A DNA stretch of 64,000 nt from Halopenitus malekzadehii (GTDB lineage Archaea; Halobacteriota; Halobacteria; Halobacteriales; Haloferacaceae), in contig NZ_FNWU01000009.1 of the NCBI RefSeq assembly GCF_900108505.1, positions 1 through 64,000 of the forward strand, in the 5' to 3' direction. Below are positions 19,580 to 29,694 of this stretch, piece by piece. Below the pieces are notes generated by a model. It had not been told where the DNA came from, ran no database searches, and saw only the letters and a list, made by a program, of their open reading frames with translations. Numbering within the stretch: position 1 is the stretch's first letter; each line of letters begins with the position of its first letter. A program made the position numbers and the translations under genes.

Positions 19580-20053
19580 ATGACCGTTGATATTGAAGTT
19601 CCTGATCCGCCCGACCTCTCGAATCGGGGTATGCCGCGTGAGTTTGAGTGGCAAGAAGAGACACTCGGAGCGGAGGACTTCTACCGTGGGGATATCGAGG
19701 ACCTCCTCCAGGATGGTGCGTGGCAGGAAGGGTTCAACGAATGGGTTGAATACACCACTCTCGATGAAGAGCACGTTGACAGTATCAACGACCAGCGGTT
19801 GTTCCAGGCGTTCGATTTCTACTGGGATCCAAGCGAAGACCGCCTTCGGTTCGATGCACCGCGCGTCCCCGACGAATGGCAGCAGGAACACCCGATTGAG
19901 TCGCGTGATTCGATCACACGATCGCTGATTGCTGGTGAATTGGCGGATCTCGGCCACGCGGTTCTGGAGGTTCTAGAGGGATATCTCGACCGCAACGACG
20001 AAGACTCCGACTATGGCTGGGGTGCAGACACCTACGGCACACGCGATGAGTGA
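19580..20053 (+). CDS. Acidic protein of unknown function
   Basis: 157 aa from ATG 19580. Rich in Asp, Glu, Trp and Tyr, with no membrane segment, Cys pair or recognised motif (REFEWQEETLGAEDFYRGD, YWDPSEDRLRFDAP). Codon use is less G/C-biased than the core genes nearby. An in-frame TTG at 19556 is less likely, since TGTATTT at 19558-19564 looks like the promoter. Its place in the AT-richer patch suggests acquired DNA. Confidence 0.6.
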   Translation: MTVDIEVPDPPDLSNRGMPREFEWQEETLGAEDFYRGDIEDLLQDGAWQEGFNEWVEYTTLDEEHVDSINDQRLFQAFDFYWDPSEDRLRFDAPRVPDEWQQEHPIESRDSITRSLIAGELADLGHAVLEVLEGYLDRNDEDSDYGWGADTYGTRDE

Positions 20054-20138
20054 CTCGGCACCAGGATCGACTCAGCCTCAGGATCGATTTCACGGGTCTT
20101 GGGAGAGCCGACACGCTCGGGAATCGTGAGAACCGTAC

Positions 20139-20172
20139 TGTCCACGGATACCTATTGTCCACGGATACCTAT
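20139..20172 (+). repeat. Perfect 17-bp tandem duplication
   Basis: Two adjacent copies of TGTCCACGGATACCTAT lie at 20139-20155 and 20156-20172, in the 290-bp gap before the pilin gene. Confidence 0.9.
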
Positions 20173-20258
20173 CTATAATATCTAGGGCTGTCTTCCCTCC
20201 AGCGACAGCCGGTGAAACGTATTTTCCCGTTTCACGATCTGATACTGTGGACCGAACG

Positions 20259-20268
20259 TTTAAATAAT
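20259..20268 (+). promoter_or_regulatory. TATA-like box upstream of the pilin gene
   Basis: TTTAAATAAT is the strongest promoter-like element in 20054-20343. It lies about 80 nt before the pilin ATG, implying a 5' leader of about 50 nt. Confidence 0.45.
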
Positions 20269-20343
20269 CATTCCGAATTCGATCGAACAACGACCGTCGC
20301 TGCTCGGACGTGATCGTTCGACGGTGGGGGTTGGTGTATACCT

Positions 20344-20781
20344 ATGAACCTGAACGAACTCTTCACCGAGGACCGCGCAGTGAGCCCCGTGATCGGCGTC
20401 ATCCTGATGGTCGCGATCACCGTCATTCTGGCCGCCGTGATTGGCACGTTCGTGCTGGGGCTTGGCGACGATCTCCAGAACACGCAACCGACCGCAAGCT
20501 TCGACTTCGAGTTTAACTCGACGAACGGCACCACGATCTCACACGCCGGCGGTGACACGATCGCAGACGGTGCCATTGTGACGATCAATGCCACCGGTGA
20601 CGGCCTTGCCGGTGACACCACCTGGGGAACCCCGATCTCCGCCGGTGACAGTGAACACGTCCGGAAGAGCGACGGTGATGGAAACTGGTCGGGTGAGACC
20701 GTTTCGGTGAACTGGGAGTCCGCCGACGGGAGTTCCTCGGCACAGCTCGGCGCACAGGACGCCCCGACGATCGACGGGTAA
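20344..20781 (+). CDS. Type IV pilin (PilA-like)
   Basis: 145 aa. A short, charged class III signal peptide and hydrophobic H-domain are visible: TEDRAVSPVIGVILMVAITVILAAVIG. Cleavage by PibD is expected just before the AVSPVIG block. The rest is Thr/Gly/Asp-rich with sequons (NST, NGT, NAT) and ends APTIDG. Haloarchaeal pilins of this type form adhesion pili. No pilB/pilC genes are adjacent, so it would use an assembly system encoded elsewhere. Confidence 0.85.
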   Translation: MNLNELFTEDRAVSPVIGVILMVAITVILAAVIGTFVLGLGDDLQNTQPTASFDFEFNSTNGTTISHAGGDTIADGAIVTINATGDGLAGDTTWGTPISAGDSEHVRKSDGDGNWSGETVSVNWESADGSSSAQLGAQDAPTIDG

Positions 20782-20943
20782 CGCCCCGGCAGATCGGTAG
20801 CGCTTCCACACAGCGTCAGCAGCCGCGTGGACCGTCTCGCGATCGGTCGTCTCGTGGTGGGTCCGATCGATCGACCACAGATGCCCGCTCGGTCGGACGA
20901 AACGGAACTTTAATGCGCCGACCGGACGCAGCATCGAACGAGA

Positions 20944-21195
20944 ATGATCCCGCTGCAACCCCTGGTCAACAACTTCCTGCTGAATTATCACCTGGGGCAC
21001 GTGTTGTTGTTCACGTTCGCGGTGACCACGCTGGGGGCGCTCCCGCTGAAGAGTCAGCGCGTCATCGCTGTCAACCTCGTCGTCTTCGGGTTGATCTTCG
21101 CCGTCGCGCCGTTCAGCACGATGTCCGCGCCCTACATCCTCTTCGGTCTCGTGCTCATCGTCGTCGGTCCACTGCTGTGGACGATGGCTGAGTGA
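20944..21195 (+). CDS. Small membrane protein
   Basis: 83 aa, two to three transmembrane helices (HVLLFTFAVTTLGALPL, VIAVNLVVFGLIFAVAPF, ILFGLVLIVVGPLLW). CTTTAATG at 20909-20916 lies about 30 nt before the ATG. Conserved-looking haloarchaeal protein of unknown function. Confidence 0.65.
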   Translation: MIPLQPLVNNFLLNYHLGHVLLFTFAVTTLGALPLKSQRVIAVNLVVFGLIFAVAPFSTMSAPYILFGLVLIVVGPLLWTMAE

Positions 21196-21301
21196 TCGCG
21201 GCCACGGTCCGACCGTTCGTCGCCGTCACGCTCCGGGGTCGTCGGCTTCCGATCGCGGATCGATCCACCTCCTTTTTTGCCCACCGCCGCAACCCCCGAG
21301 T

Positions 21302-22177
21302 ATGATCACGGTACGGGCACCCGCCACGAGCGCGAACCTCGGCAGCGGGTTCGACACGTTCGGTGCCGCGCTCGCCCGGCCGGCCGACGTCGTAACCGTC
21401 GAGAAGGCGGAGACGACCTCGATCGAGGTCACCGGCGTCGGCGCCCAGTACATCCCCGAGGACCCGGAGAAGAACACGGTCGGCGCGGTCGTCGAGGCCC
21501 TCGATGCGCCCGCCGAGATCCACATCGATAAGGGCGTGCGGCCGGCGTCAGGGCTCGGCTCCTCTGCGGCCAGCGCCGCCGCGGCCGCCGTCGGCCTCAA
21601 CGAACTCTACGACCGCGGCCACTCCCGCGAGGAACTCGTGCCGATCGCGGCCAAGGGCGAGGCGGTCGTCTCCGGCGTCGCCCACGCGGACAACGTCGCG
21701 CCGGCCATCGTCGGCGGGTTCACGGTCACCACCCCGACCGGGACCCACGGCGTCGATACGGGCGTCCCGCTCGTGGCGTGTCTGCCTGACGTCGCCGTCT
21801 CGACCCGTGACGCTCGCCGGGTCGTCCCCGAGACCGCGTCGATGGAGGACGTCGTCGAGACCGTCGGGAACGCCGCGACGCTCACGATCGGGATGTGTCG
21901 GTCGGATCCGGCGCTCGTCGGCGAGGGTATGGACGACCCGGTCGTCACGCCCGAACGCGCCCGCCTCATCACCGGCTATGACGACGTCCGCGAGGCGGCC
22001 TTCGAGGCGGGTGCCGCAGGGGTTACCGTCAGCGGAGCCGGCCCGACGGTGCTTGCGGTCTGTGAGGAACCACGGCGCCGCCACATCGCCGCCGCGATGG
22101 TCGACGCGTTCGCGAACGCCGGCGTCGAGTCACGAGCGTATCAGACCCGTATCGGACGCGGCGCGACGGTGCTGTGA
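21302..22177 (+). CDS. thrB: Homoserine kinase
   Basis: 291 aa GHMP kinase. The N-terminal RAPATSANLGSGFDTFG and the ATP loop PASGLGSSAASAAA (81-94) are typical, and the third motif is VTVSGAGPTVLAV. It phosphorylates homoserine for threonine synthesis. No other thr gene is adjacent. Confidence 0.93.
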   Translation: MITVRAPATSANLGSGFDTFGAALARPADVVTVEKAETTSIEVTGVGAQYIPEDPEKNTVGAVVEALDAPAEIHIDKGVRPASGLGSSAASAAAAAVGLNELYDRGHSREELVPIAAKGEAVVSGVAHADNVAPAIVGGFTVTTPTGTHGVDTGVPLVACLPDVAVSTRDARRVVPETASMEDVVETVGNAATLTIGMCRSDPALVGEGMDDPVVTPERARLITGYDDVREAAFEAGAAGVTVSGAGPTVLAVCEEPRRRHIAAAMVDAFANAGVESRAYQTRIGRGATVL

Positions 22178-22182
22178 GATCG

Positions 22183-22267
22183 GCGACGTTGTGACCGCGG
22201 CGACGCTGTGACTTCGGCGACGTTGTGACCGCGGCGACGCTGTGACTTCGGCGACGTTGTGACCTCG
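22183..22267 (+). repeat. Five 17-bp tandem repeats after thrB
   Basis: Units of the form GCGACGTTGTGACCGCG alternate with GCGACGCTGTGACTTCG, giving a 34-bp higher-order period. They start six bases after the thrB stop and lie in the convergent gap before pdxS. Confidence 0.9.
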
Positions 22268-22387
22268 TCGACGCCGCGATCCCGGTGAAACTGTGGGGTC
22301 GGCGGACCCGTCGGTCGATGGTGTGTTGAAAAGCGAGGTGTGAAAAGACCCGGTCCGTCCGGTGAGTCCTCTGTCCTGCGTGTCCGA

Positions 22388-23296
22388 CTAGACGCCGCGA
22401 CCCTGGAGGCGCTCCTCCTCCGGGATGGAGTCGGTCGACTGACCCTGCATCCCCTTGCCGACGCCGCGGGCGATCTCGGCGAGCTCGTCGGCGTCGTCCC
22501 AGTTGGTGACGGCCTCGACGATCGCTGTGCCCATCTCGCTGGGGTTCTCCGCGCCGAAGATGCCCGAGCCGACGAAGATTCCGTCACAGCCGTAGTACAT
22601 CATCAGGGCCGCGTCCGCGGGCGTGGCGATCCCGCCGGCGGCGAAGTTGACGACCGGGAGACGGCCGACCTCGGCGGTCTCGTGAACGAGATCGCGCGGA
22701 GCGCCGTGTTCACGGGCCCACTTCTCGCGTTCGGCGTGTTCGAGTCCCGCGATCTCGCGGATCTGTCGCTGCATCGTTCGCTGGTGTTTGACGGCCTGGT
22801 TGACGTCGCCGGTGCCGGCCTCACCCTTCGTCCGGATCATCGCCGCGCCCTCGTTGATACGGCGGAGCGCCTCCGGCAGGTTGCGGGCGCCACAGACGAA
22901 CGGCGCGGTGAACGCCCGCTTGTCGATGTGGTACTCGTCGTCGGCCGGCGTGAGCACCTCGGACTCGTCGATCATGTCGACGCCGAGCGACTCGAGGATC
23001 TCCGCCTCCTTGCGGTGGCCGATCCGGGATTTGCCCATCACCGGGATCGAGACCTCGTCGATGATCTCGGTGACGTTCGTCGGGTCGGGCATCCGGGCGA
23101 CGCCGCCGCGTTTCCGAATGTCGGCCGGAACGGCCTCGAGGGCCATCACCGCGACCGCGCCGGCGTCCTCCGCGATCCGGGCCTGCTCACGGGTCACGAC
23201 GTCCATGATCACCCCGCCCTTTTGCATCCGGGCGAACCCGCGTTTGACCAGCTCCGTGCCGCGTTTGAGCTCCTCGAGATCGGTGGCGTCTGCCAT
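22388..23296 (-). CDS. pdxS: Pyridoxal 5'-phosphate synthase subunit PdxS
   Basis: 302 aa (beta/alpha)8 enzyme. GGVIMDVV supplies the active-site Asp and [11 protein letters not shown] the substrate-binding Lys; [15 protein letters not shown] is the phosphate-binding end. It makes PLP from ribose 5-phosphate, glyceraldehyde 3-phosphate and glutamine-derived ammonia with PdxT, which is not in the window. ATG 23296 is supported by a TATA-like box 24-29 nt upstream. Confidence 0.95.
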   Translation of the reverse strand: MADATDLEELKRGTELVKRGFARMQKGGVIMDVVTREQARIAEDAGAVAVMALEAVPADIRKRGGVARMPDPTNVTEIIDEVSIPVMGKSRIGHRKEAEILESLGVDMIDESEVLTPADDEYHIDKRAFTAPFVCGARNLPEALRRINEGAAMIRTKGEAGTGDVNQAVKHQRTMQRQIREIAGLEHAEREKWAREHGAPRDLVHETAEVGRLPVVNFAAGGIATPADAALMMYYGCDGIFVGSGIFGAENPSEMGTAIVEAVTNWDDADELAEIARGVGKGMQGQSTDSIPEEERLQGRGV

Positions 23297-23318
23297 ACGT
23301 TTCCTTTGAACGGTACCC

Positions 23319-23328
23319 ACTTAACGAC
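23319..23328 (-). promoter_or_regulatory. TATA box for pdxS
   Basis: The minus strand reads GTCGTTAAGT 24-32 nt before ATG 23296, consistent with leaderless transcription. Confidence 0.5.
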
Positions 23329-23514
23329 CGCGCCTTTCGATTTCGATTCAGGTTCCTGGCGGGTGAGACGTTAGCCCTTCAACCGAACCGGCGATCGATC
23401 GATGTTTGCGCAACCGTGGTAACGATCGTTTCACGATCTCGAACGGGAGCGACATCCGTCGGCGGTGACGGGTCGGTTGGGAAGGCTTTTGCCTCCGATC
23501 CCGTTATCGTGTGT

Positions 23515-24225
23515 ATGGGCTCCCCGTACGACGTGTTGGGGATCGACACCGATGCGGACGACGGGGAGATCGAACGCGCGTATCGGCGTCGCGTGCTCGA
23601 AGCACACCCGGATCACGGTGGCTCAGCCGAGGAGTTTCAGGCGGTCAAAGCGGCCTACGAAGCGATCGTCGACGGGAACGCCACGATCGAGGACCATCCC
23701 GACGGGGACGGTGACGATCCCGGGGGCGGCGCGGCTGCCGCTGGTGCCGAAAGCGAGGGTGACGACGCCGGCCCCGATCCCGGTTCCGAATCCGCGGACG
23801 CGGCCGCGACCGTCGAGTATCTCGATTACGAGGTCCTCACGGACCACGGCTGGGACCTCGGGGACGACGACCTCTTCGAGAAGGCGGCCGGGGCCGACCT
23901 CCCGCACGCCGCCTATGGCCGCTTTCTCGTCGAGCCGGGCGAGTCGTTGCTCGAAGCCGCCGAGAACCGCGGCTTCGCGTGGCCGTACGCCTGCCGCGGC
24001 GGCGCGTGTGCGAACTGCGCCGTCGCCGTCGTCGAGGGGGAGCTATCCATCCCCGCGAACAACGTGCTCTCCGAGGAGCTGATCGACAGCGACATCCGGC
24101 TCTCCTGTGTCGGCGAGCCGCTTACCGACGACCTGCGTATCGTCTTCAACGTGAAACACCTTCCCGGACTCGAGGAACTCCGGCTCCCGCCACATCCCTT
24201 CGATCGGGCCCGCGCCGACGACTGA
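23515..24225 (+). CDS. J-domain/2Fe-2S ferredoxin fusion protein
   Basis: 236 aa. Residues 1-55 form a J domain with HPD at 31-33 (YDVLGIDTDADDGEIERAYR). An acidic Gly/Asp linker spans about 58-98. The rest is a plant-type [2Fe-2S] ferredoxin of the haloarchaeal kind, with VEYLDYEVLTDHGWDL and cysteines 160, 165, 168 and 198 (C-x4-C-x2-C...C). The ferredoxin half should carry electrons. The J half suggests DnaK contact, perhaps in Fe-S delivery or targeting of the ferredoxin. It is convergent with a second J-domain gene. Confidence 0.85.
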   Translation: MGSPYDVLGIDTDADDGEIERAYRRRVLEAHPDHGGSAEEFQAVKAAYEAIVDGNATIEDHPDGDGDDPGGGAAAAGAESEGDDAGPDPGSESADAAATVEYLDYEVLTDHGWDLGDDDLFEKAAGADLPHAAYGRFLVEPGESLLEAAENRGFAWPYACRGGACANCAVAVVEGELSIPANNVLSEELIDSDIRLSCVGEPLTDDLRIVFNVKHLPGLEELRLPPHPFDRARADD

Positions 24226-24288
24226 GCGGTGCGTGCCGGTTCCGTCGGGTTTCCCACTACCCGGAGGTCCACCGCTTGGTGAGCCTGA

Positions 24289-24822
24289 TCATCGTTTGGT
24301 GAGCCGGTCGTACGCGCGCGTCAGCTTTTTGAACGCCTCCTCGTCGCCCGACTCGGCGTCCGGATGGAGCGATTTCGCCCGCTCGCGGTAGGCGCGTTTG
24401 ATGGTCTCCTCGTCGGCATCCGGATCGACGCCGAGCGTGCGGTATGCAGCCTCCAGCCCCATCCGATCGCCGCCACCCGCGGCGCCCGCCCGGCGGCGAC
24501 CGGCGGCACTGGTCCCGCCGGGGCGTCCGCGCTCCGTCCCACGAGCGTCGGCCCCGAACGCGTCCGTCCGGTTTCGCCGTGTACGATCGCGTGCTCGCCG
24601 CTCGCGCTCGCGCTGACGAGTCGCCGCGCGCGAGACGGTCCGCGACCGGATCCGGTCATCGAGCCGTCCTCGTGCGTGCAGCGAGAGGAGGTAGGCCGCG
24701 GCGCCGAATGGGATGGCGACGAACAGCAACACCGGATGCACGACGACGCCGCCGACCGCCAACAGCGCCGTGAGTCCGATGAACGTCGCCGTCAGCCCCA
24801 CGACGATCGGTCGATCGGTCAC
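24289..24822 (-). CDS. Membrane-anchored J-domain protein
   Basis: About 177 aa from GTG 24822. Two membrane helices (residues about 5-48) precede a very basic Arg-rich linker (RERERRARDRTRRNR) and a C-terminal J domain (AYRTLGVDPDADEETIKRAY, HPD in SLHPDAESG). An in-frame start at 24882 would add 20 residues. It probably recruits the Hsp70 DnaK to the membrane. Confidence 0.8.
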   Translation of the reverse strand: MTDRPIVVGLTATFIGLTALLAVGGVVVHPVLLFVAIPFGAAAYLLSLHARGRLDDRIRSRTVSRAATRQRERERRARDRTRRNRTDAFGADARGTERGRPGGTSAAGRRRAGAAGGGDRMGLEAAYRTLGVDPDADEETIKRAYRERAKSLHPDAESGDEEAFKKLTRAYDRLTKR

Positions 24823-24907
24823 ACCCGTCGTTGGGGAGCACGGACCGTAAACGTCTCGCCGGGTACGGTGGGTAACATTCATTTCCGTGCCTCACTGCCT
24901 CACGTGT

Positions 24908-27838
24908 ATGCCGACGGCGGATCCCACGACTGTCACCGGGCTGCCGCCCTCGATCGCGGCCGCCCGGAAGGAGTTGACGCCGATGCTCTCCCAGTACGCC
25001 GATCTGTGTGCGACCCACGAGGACGCTCTGGTCCTCTTTCAGGTGGGCGACTTCTATGAGGCCTTCTGTGAGGCGGCCGAGGAGGTCGCCAGGGTCTGTG
25101 AGGTGACGTTGACACAGCGGGAGGACTCGACGGGCGAGTACCCGATGGCCGGGATCCCGATCGACAACGCGACGAGCTACCTCGAGCGGCTGCTTGCGGC
25201 CGACTATCGCGTCGCGATCGCCGACCAGATCGAGGACGCGGCGGCCGCGTCCGGACTCGTCGATCGCGCCGTCACGCAGGTGATCACGCCCGGAACGGTC
25301 GTCGACGAGGAGCTGCTCACCGACCGGACCACGAACTACGTCGCCGCGCTCACTCGGGAGTCCGAAGAGGGCGAGAACGGACGCCCCGTTGACGGGATCG
25401 CGGCAGTCGACGTCGCCACCGGCGAGTGCCTCGTCACGAGCGGTGATCCGGAGACCGTCGCCGAGGAACTCGACCGTCTCGATCCCGCCGAAGTCGTCCG
25501 TGGCCCCGGGATCGACGTCATCGGGGACGGCGGCGATTCTTCCGCGAACCACGGCGATACCTCCGCGAGCCACAGCGATGCCTCCGCGAACCACGGCGAT
25601 CCCTCCGCGAACCACGGCGATCCGCGGTGGATGGAGACGACGATCGATGCCGACCACTTCGATTCCCGGACGGCTCGTGACCGCCTCGAGCCGTATCTGT
25701 CGGCGCCCGAGGAGCGGTTCGGGACCGAGGCGGAGGTCCGCGCGGCGGGGGCGGTCCTCGCGTACGCCGAGTACACCCAGGGTGATGGGGGGCCGCTCGA
25801 GTACGTCTCCCGGATCCGTCGATACGACCCGCGTCGGCATCTCCGACTCGATGCGGCCGCCCAGCGTAGCCTGGAACTGTTCGAGAACCGCGGGCCGGGT
25901 GCGGGCGACACGCTCTTCGACGTCATCGACGAGACGAACTGCGCGCTCGGCCGCCGCCGGCTCGAACGCTGGCTCCGGCGTCCCCTGATCGATCCCGACC
26001 GGATCCGGTCGCGACACGACGCTGTCGAGTGGTTCATCGATGAGCCGATCGCCAGGGAGACGGTGGCCGACGGGCTGGCCAGTGCCTACGACCTCGAACG
26101 CCTCGTGGGGCGAATCTCCCGCGGACGGGCGAACGCCCGCGATCTCCGGTCGCTCGCGGCTACCCTCTCGGTCGTTCCGGAGCTTCGCGACGCCCTGTCG
26201 ATGGGGGAGGAATCGGACGTGGCGCCGGAGGAATCGGACGTGGCGCCGGACGACTCGAACGTGACGCCGGACGACTCGAACGTGACGCCGGACGACTCGA
26301 ACGTGACGCCGGACGAATCGAACGTGACGGCTGACGACTCGAACGCGCTCTGTGACCACCTCCGGGACCTTCGTGATCGCCTCGATCCCCTCCCCGACGT
26401 CCGGAACCTGATCGCGGAGGCGATCGTCGCCGACCCGCCCCAGGAGATCACCGACGGCGACGTGATCCAACGGGGGTTCGACGCGGAACTGGACGACCTC
26501 CGGGCGACGGAACGGGAGGGACGGGAGTGGATCGCAGAGCTGGAGGCCCGCGAGCGCGAACGGACCGGGGTCGATTCGTTGACGGTCGGCCACACCCAGG
26601 TTCACGGCTACTACATCGAGGTCACCGACCCCAATCTCGATGCCGTTCCCGACGACTACCACCGGCGCCAGACGCTGAAGAACAGCGAACGGTTCTACAC
26701 GCCCGATCTGAAGGAGCGGGAGGACGAGATCGTCGGCGCGAGCGAGCGCGCGGACGCCCTCGAGTACGAGCTGTTCACCGACGTCCGCGCCGACGTCGCC
26801 GCGGAGGCCGATCGGCTCCAGGCACTCGCGGACGCGCTAGCCGAACTCGATGCCCTCGTCTCGCTGGCGACCGTGGCGCTCGAGCGGGAGTACGTCCGGC
26901 CGACGATCGAGGACTCGTCGGCCGGCGCCGGGGACCGTGGCGGGATCACGATCGAGGGCGGCCGCCACCCGGTGGTGGAGCGCCGGGGCGAGTTCGTCCC
27001 GAACGACGTCGACCTCGACCGCGGCGACCTCGCGTTGATCACCGGGCCGAACATGAGCGGCAAGTCGACGTACATGCGCCAGGTCGCGCTCGCGGTCGTG
27101 TTGGCACAGCTGGGGTCGTTCGTCCCCGCGCAGACGGCCCGGATTCCGGTCGTCGACCGCGTGTTCACCCGCATCGGCGCCTCCGACGACATCGCCGGGG
27201 GCCAGTCGACGTTCATGCGCGAGATGAGCGAGCTGACCGAGGTCCTTCACGACGCCACGGCCGACTCGTTGGTCCTGCTCGACGAGGTCGGCCGCGGCAC
27301 CGCGACCACGGACGGGCGGGCGATCGCGTGTGCCGCCGCCGAGTTCATCGTCGACGAGATCGGCGCGACGACGCTGTTTGCCACCCACTATCACGAGCTG
27401 ACCGAACTGGCGGATCGCCGCGAGCACGTCCGCAACCTCCATTTCACCGCGACCAGAGAGGACGGCGAGGTGACGTTCCTCCACCGCGTCGCCCGCGGTG
27501 CGTCCTCCTCCTCGTACGGGATCGAGGTGGCGGCATTGGCCGGCGTCCCGACAGCGGTCGTCGACCGCGCGCGCGAGCGTCTCGCGTCCGAGACGGGGTC
27601 ATCGTCGGACGACCGGAGCGACGTTCCTCCCGATGCGGTCGACGAGACCGATCCCGGCGACGCCGGCCCCGATCCCGGGACCGATCGGGGTGGAGGTACC
27701 GGTCCCGAGCCCGCCGAGGAGAGCAATCCCACCGACGCGGCGCTGGCGTCGGCCATCCGGTCGCTCGACATCGCCACGATGACGCCGATGGAGGCGTTGA
27801 ACACGCTCCACGACCTCCAGCGGGAGATCGACCGATGA
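24908..27838 (+). CDS. mutS: DNA mismatch repair protein MutS
   Basis: 976 aa, longer than the usual 850-890. The mismatch-reading Phe-x-Glu is F49-Y50-E51 ([11 protein letters not shown]). The ATPase has [13 protein letters not shown] (Walker A, about 710-722), [14 protein letters not shown] and [11 protein letters not shown], then ATHYHEL. Extra length comes from two repeat tracts: four heptads SANHGDP-like at 212-239 and about seven heptads ending in DDSNVTP-like units from residue 434. An acidic Gly/Pro tract also precedes the C-terminus. ATG 24908 is chosen because the upstream codons lack conservation. It overlaps mutL by ATGA. Confidence 0.95.
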   Translation: MPTADPTTVTGLPPSIAAARKELTPMLSQYADLCATHEDALVLFQVGDFYEAFCEAAEEVARVCEVTLTQREDSTGEYPMAGIPIDNATSYLERLLAADYRVAIADQIEDAAAASGLVDRAVTQVITPGTVVDEELLTDRTTNYVAALTRESEEGENGRPVDGIAAVDVATGECLVTSGDPETVAEELDRLDPAEVVRGPGIDVIGDGGDSSANHGDTSASHSDASANHGDPSANHGDPRWMETTIDADHFDSRTARDRLEPYLSAPEERFGTEAEVRAAGAVLAYAEYTQGDGGPLEYVSRIRRYDPRRHLRLDAAAQRSLELFENRGPGAGDTLFDVIDETNCALGRRRLERWLRRPLIDPDRIRSRHDAVEWFIDEPIARETVADGLASAYDLERLVGRISRGRANARDLRSLAATLSVVPELRDALSMGEESDVAPEESDVAPDDSNVTPDDSNVTPDDSNVTPDESNVTADDSNALCDHLRDLRDRLDPLPDVRNLIAEAIVADPPQEITDGDVIQRGFDAELDDLRATEREGREWIAELEARERERTGVDSLTVGHTQVHGYYIEVTDPNLDAVPDDYHRRQTLKNSERFYTPDLKEREDEIVGASERADALEYELFTDVRADVAAEADRLQALADALAELDALVSLATVALEREYVRPTIEDSSAGAGDRGGITIEGGRHPVVERRGEFVPNDVDLDRGDLALITGPNMSGKSTYMRQVALAVVLAQLGSFVPAQTARIPVVDRVFTRIGASDDIAGGQSTFMREMSELTEVLHDATADSLVLLDEVGRGTATTDGRAIACAAAEFIVDEIGATTLFATHYHELTELADRREHVRNLHFTATREDGEVTFLHRVARGASSSSYGIEVAALAGVPTAVVDRARERLASETGSSSDDRSDVPPDAVDETDPGDAGPDPGTDRGGGTGPEPAEESNPTDAALASAIRSLDIATMTPMEALNTLHDLQREIDR
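25541..25624 (+). repeat. Four 21-bp in-frame repeats in mutS
   Basis: Units of the type TCCGCGAACCACGGCGATCC encode [14 protein letters not shown] and close variants, seven residues each, within a non-conserved loop of the connector region. Confidence 0.85.
26207..26346 (+). repeat. Seven 21-bp in-frame repeats in mutS
   Basis: Units encode [21 protein letters not shown] (three times), DESNVTA and a partial DDSNA. They lie in the lever/clamp part, where most MutS proteins have no such insert. Confidence 0.85.
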
Positions 27839-29688
27839 CCGACGAGCCACCGAGGACCGACGACCCACCGATGACCGGCCATTCATCGACGAGCGACGAC
27901 CCTGCAGATCCTCCCGATCCCGAGTCCCGAATCCGGCGGCTCTCCGACCGAACCGTCGACCGGATCGCCGCCGGCGAGGTGATCACGCGGCCGGCCCGGG
28001 TCGTCGCCGAGCTGGTCGACAACGCGCTCGATGCGGGCGCGACGCGCGTCTCGATCGCCGTCGACGGCGACGGGACCGACGCCATCCGGGTTCGCGACGA
28101 CGGCCACGGGATGTCCCGCGAGGACGCTCGCCTCGCGCTCGAGCGACACGCGACGAGCAAGCTCCGGGACGGCCAGGACCCGGTCGAGGCGGCCTCGCTC
28201 GGCTTCCGCGGGGAGGCGCTGGCCGCGATCGCGGAGGCGGCCGGCCGCCTCGAGGTGGTCACCAACGACGGCGGCCCGGTCGGGACGCGGATCGTCGCGG
28301 GCGGGAGAACGGCTCTCGGCGGTGGTTCCGATGGGGACGCAACCGGCGATGACGCCGAACGGGGAGCCACGGGCGACGGCGTCGGAACCGTCACGGACGC
28401 GGGACGTGCCCGCGGCACGACGGTGACCGTCACGGACCTGTTCGCCACCCGTCCCGCCAGGCGCGAGTCGCTCGCCGGCCCGAGCGCCGAGTTCGCCCGG
28501 ATATCCGCGCTCGTCGCCGACTACGCGCTCGCCCGTCCGGACGTCGCGTTCACCCTCGATCACGACGACACCGAGACGCTCTCCACGCCGGGGACCGGCT
28601 GGAGCGACGCCGTTCTCGGCGTCTACGACCGCGACGTGGCGAGTCGATCGACGGCGCTCGACGCGACGGAGCGCGGGGCGCTCGACGGGACCGATGACGC
28701 GGCGGTCGAGATCCGGGGCGTTCTCGCGTATCCCTCGGTTACCCGCGCCACCCGCGATCACGTTCGCGTGGCCGTCAACGGTCGTCCAGTGGCCGACGCC
28801 GAGCTCGAGCGTGCGATCGTCGCGGGATACGACCGGCTGCTTCCAGACGGACGCGAGCCCGTGGCCGCGATCGACGTCCGACTGCCGGCCGGCGCGGTCG
28901 ACCCGAACGTGCATCCGGCCAAACGGGAGGTCGGACTGCGGCACGGCGACGCCGTCACCGAGGCGGTTCGGGACACGATCGCGGACGCGCTAACCGGTGC
29001 CGATCTCCGACGACGGGCCGCGGTGGCGACCGACCTCAAGACGGCCCTCTCGCCGGCCTCGGACGATGCGCCGTTCGCCGATGTCGACCCGATCGGTCAG
29101 TATCGGGACCTGTATCTGCTGTGTGACGCCGGCGACGAGCTGCTCGTGATCGATGCCCACGCGGCCCACGAGCGCGTCAACTACGAGCGACTGCGGCGTG
29201 CGTTCGCGCGCGAGGACGGCGACGACGCGCCGGGCGAGGCCGACCCGTTGCCGGACGCAGTCGCGACGCTTGATCCGCCGGTGACCGTCTCGCTGACGAG
29301 CGCCGAGCGAGCAGCGCTGGATGCGCACGGGGATTCCCTCCGGCGGCTCGGGTTCGACGCGGAGCCGTTCGGCGGCGACGTCGTCCGCCTTCGGACCGTT
29401 CCCGCACCGTTCGGCCGGGCCGCCGACGCCGACGCGTTCCGCGACGCCATCGGACGGCTCACGAACGGTGAATCGCCCGCGGACCCGTACGATCCCCTGC
29501 TGGCCGACCTCGCGTGCCATCCGTCGGTCAAACGCGGGGACGCCCTCGACCGAACGGCGATGCGAAACCTCCTCGATCGGCTCGGCGAGTGCGAGCAGCC
29601 CTTCAGCTGTCCCCACGGACGGCCGACCGTCCTCTCCGTCGAGGAGTCGACGCTGGCAGCCGGCTTCGACCGCCCCTCCCGCGGCTGA
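27835..29688 (+). CDS. mutL: DNA mismatch repair protein MutL
   Basis: 617 aa. The GHKL ATPase is visible as [22 protein letters not shown] and [10 protein letters not shown]. The C-terminal nuclease motif is [12 protein letters not shown] (from Asp440; the family pattern DQHA-x2-E-x4-E with Ala for Gln) and the zinc-site CPHGRP is at about 592. It should therefore be an endonuclease-active MutL. It overlaps mutS by four bases. The acidic first 30 residues are not conserved. Confidence 0.95.
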   Translation: MTDEPPRTDDPPMTGHSSTSDDPADPPDPESRIRRLSDRTVDRIAAGEVITRPARVVAELVDNALDAGATRVSIAVDGDGTDAIRVRDDGHGMSREDARLALERHATSKLRDGQDPVEAASLGFRGEALAAIAEAAGRLEVVTNDGGPVGTRIVAGGRTALGGGSDGDATGDDAERGATGDGVGTVTDAGRARGTTVTVTDLFATRPARRESLAGPSAEFARISALVADYALARPDVAFTLDHDDTETLSTPGTGWSDAVLGVYDRDVASRSTALDATERGALDGTDDAAVEIRGVLAYPSVTRATRDHVRVAVNGRPVADAELERAIVAGYDRLLPDGREPVAAIDVRLPAGAVDPNVHPAKREVGLRHGDAVTEAVRDTIADALTGADLRRRAAVATDLKTALSPASDDAPFADVDPIGQYRDLYLLCDAGDELLVIDAHAAHERVNYERLRRAFAREDGDDAPGEADPLPDAVATLDPPVTVSLTSAERAALDAHGDSLRRLGFDAEPFGGDVVRLRTVPAPFGRAADADAFRDAIGRLTNGESPADPYDPLLADLACHPSVKRGDALDRTAMRNLLDRLGECEQPFSCPHGRPTVLSVEESTLAAGFDRPSRG

Positions 29689-29694
29689 TCGGGA

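Noticed and set aside
22183-22267. CRISPR-like regular repeats
   Set aside because: Units are directly adjacent with no spacers, and there are no cas genes in the window. It is a plain tandem repeat.
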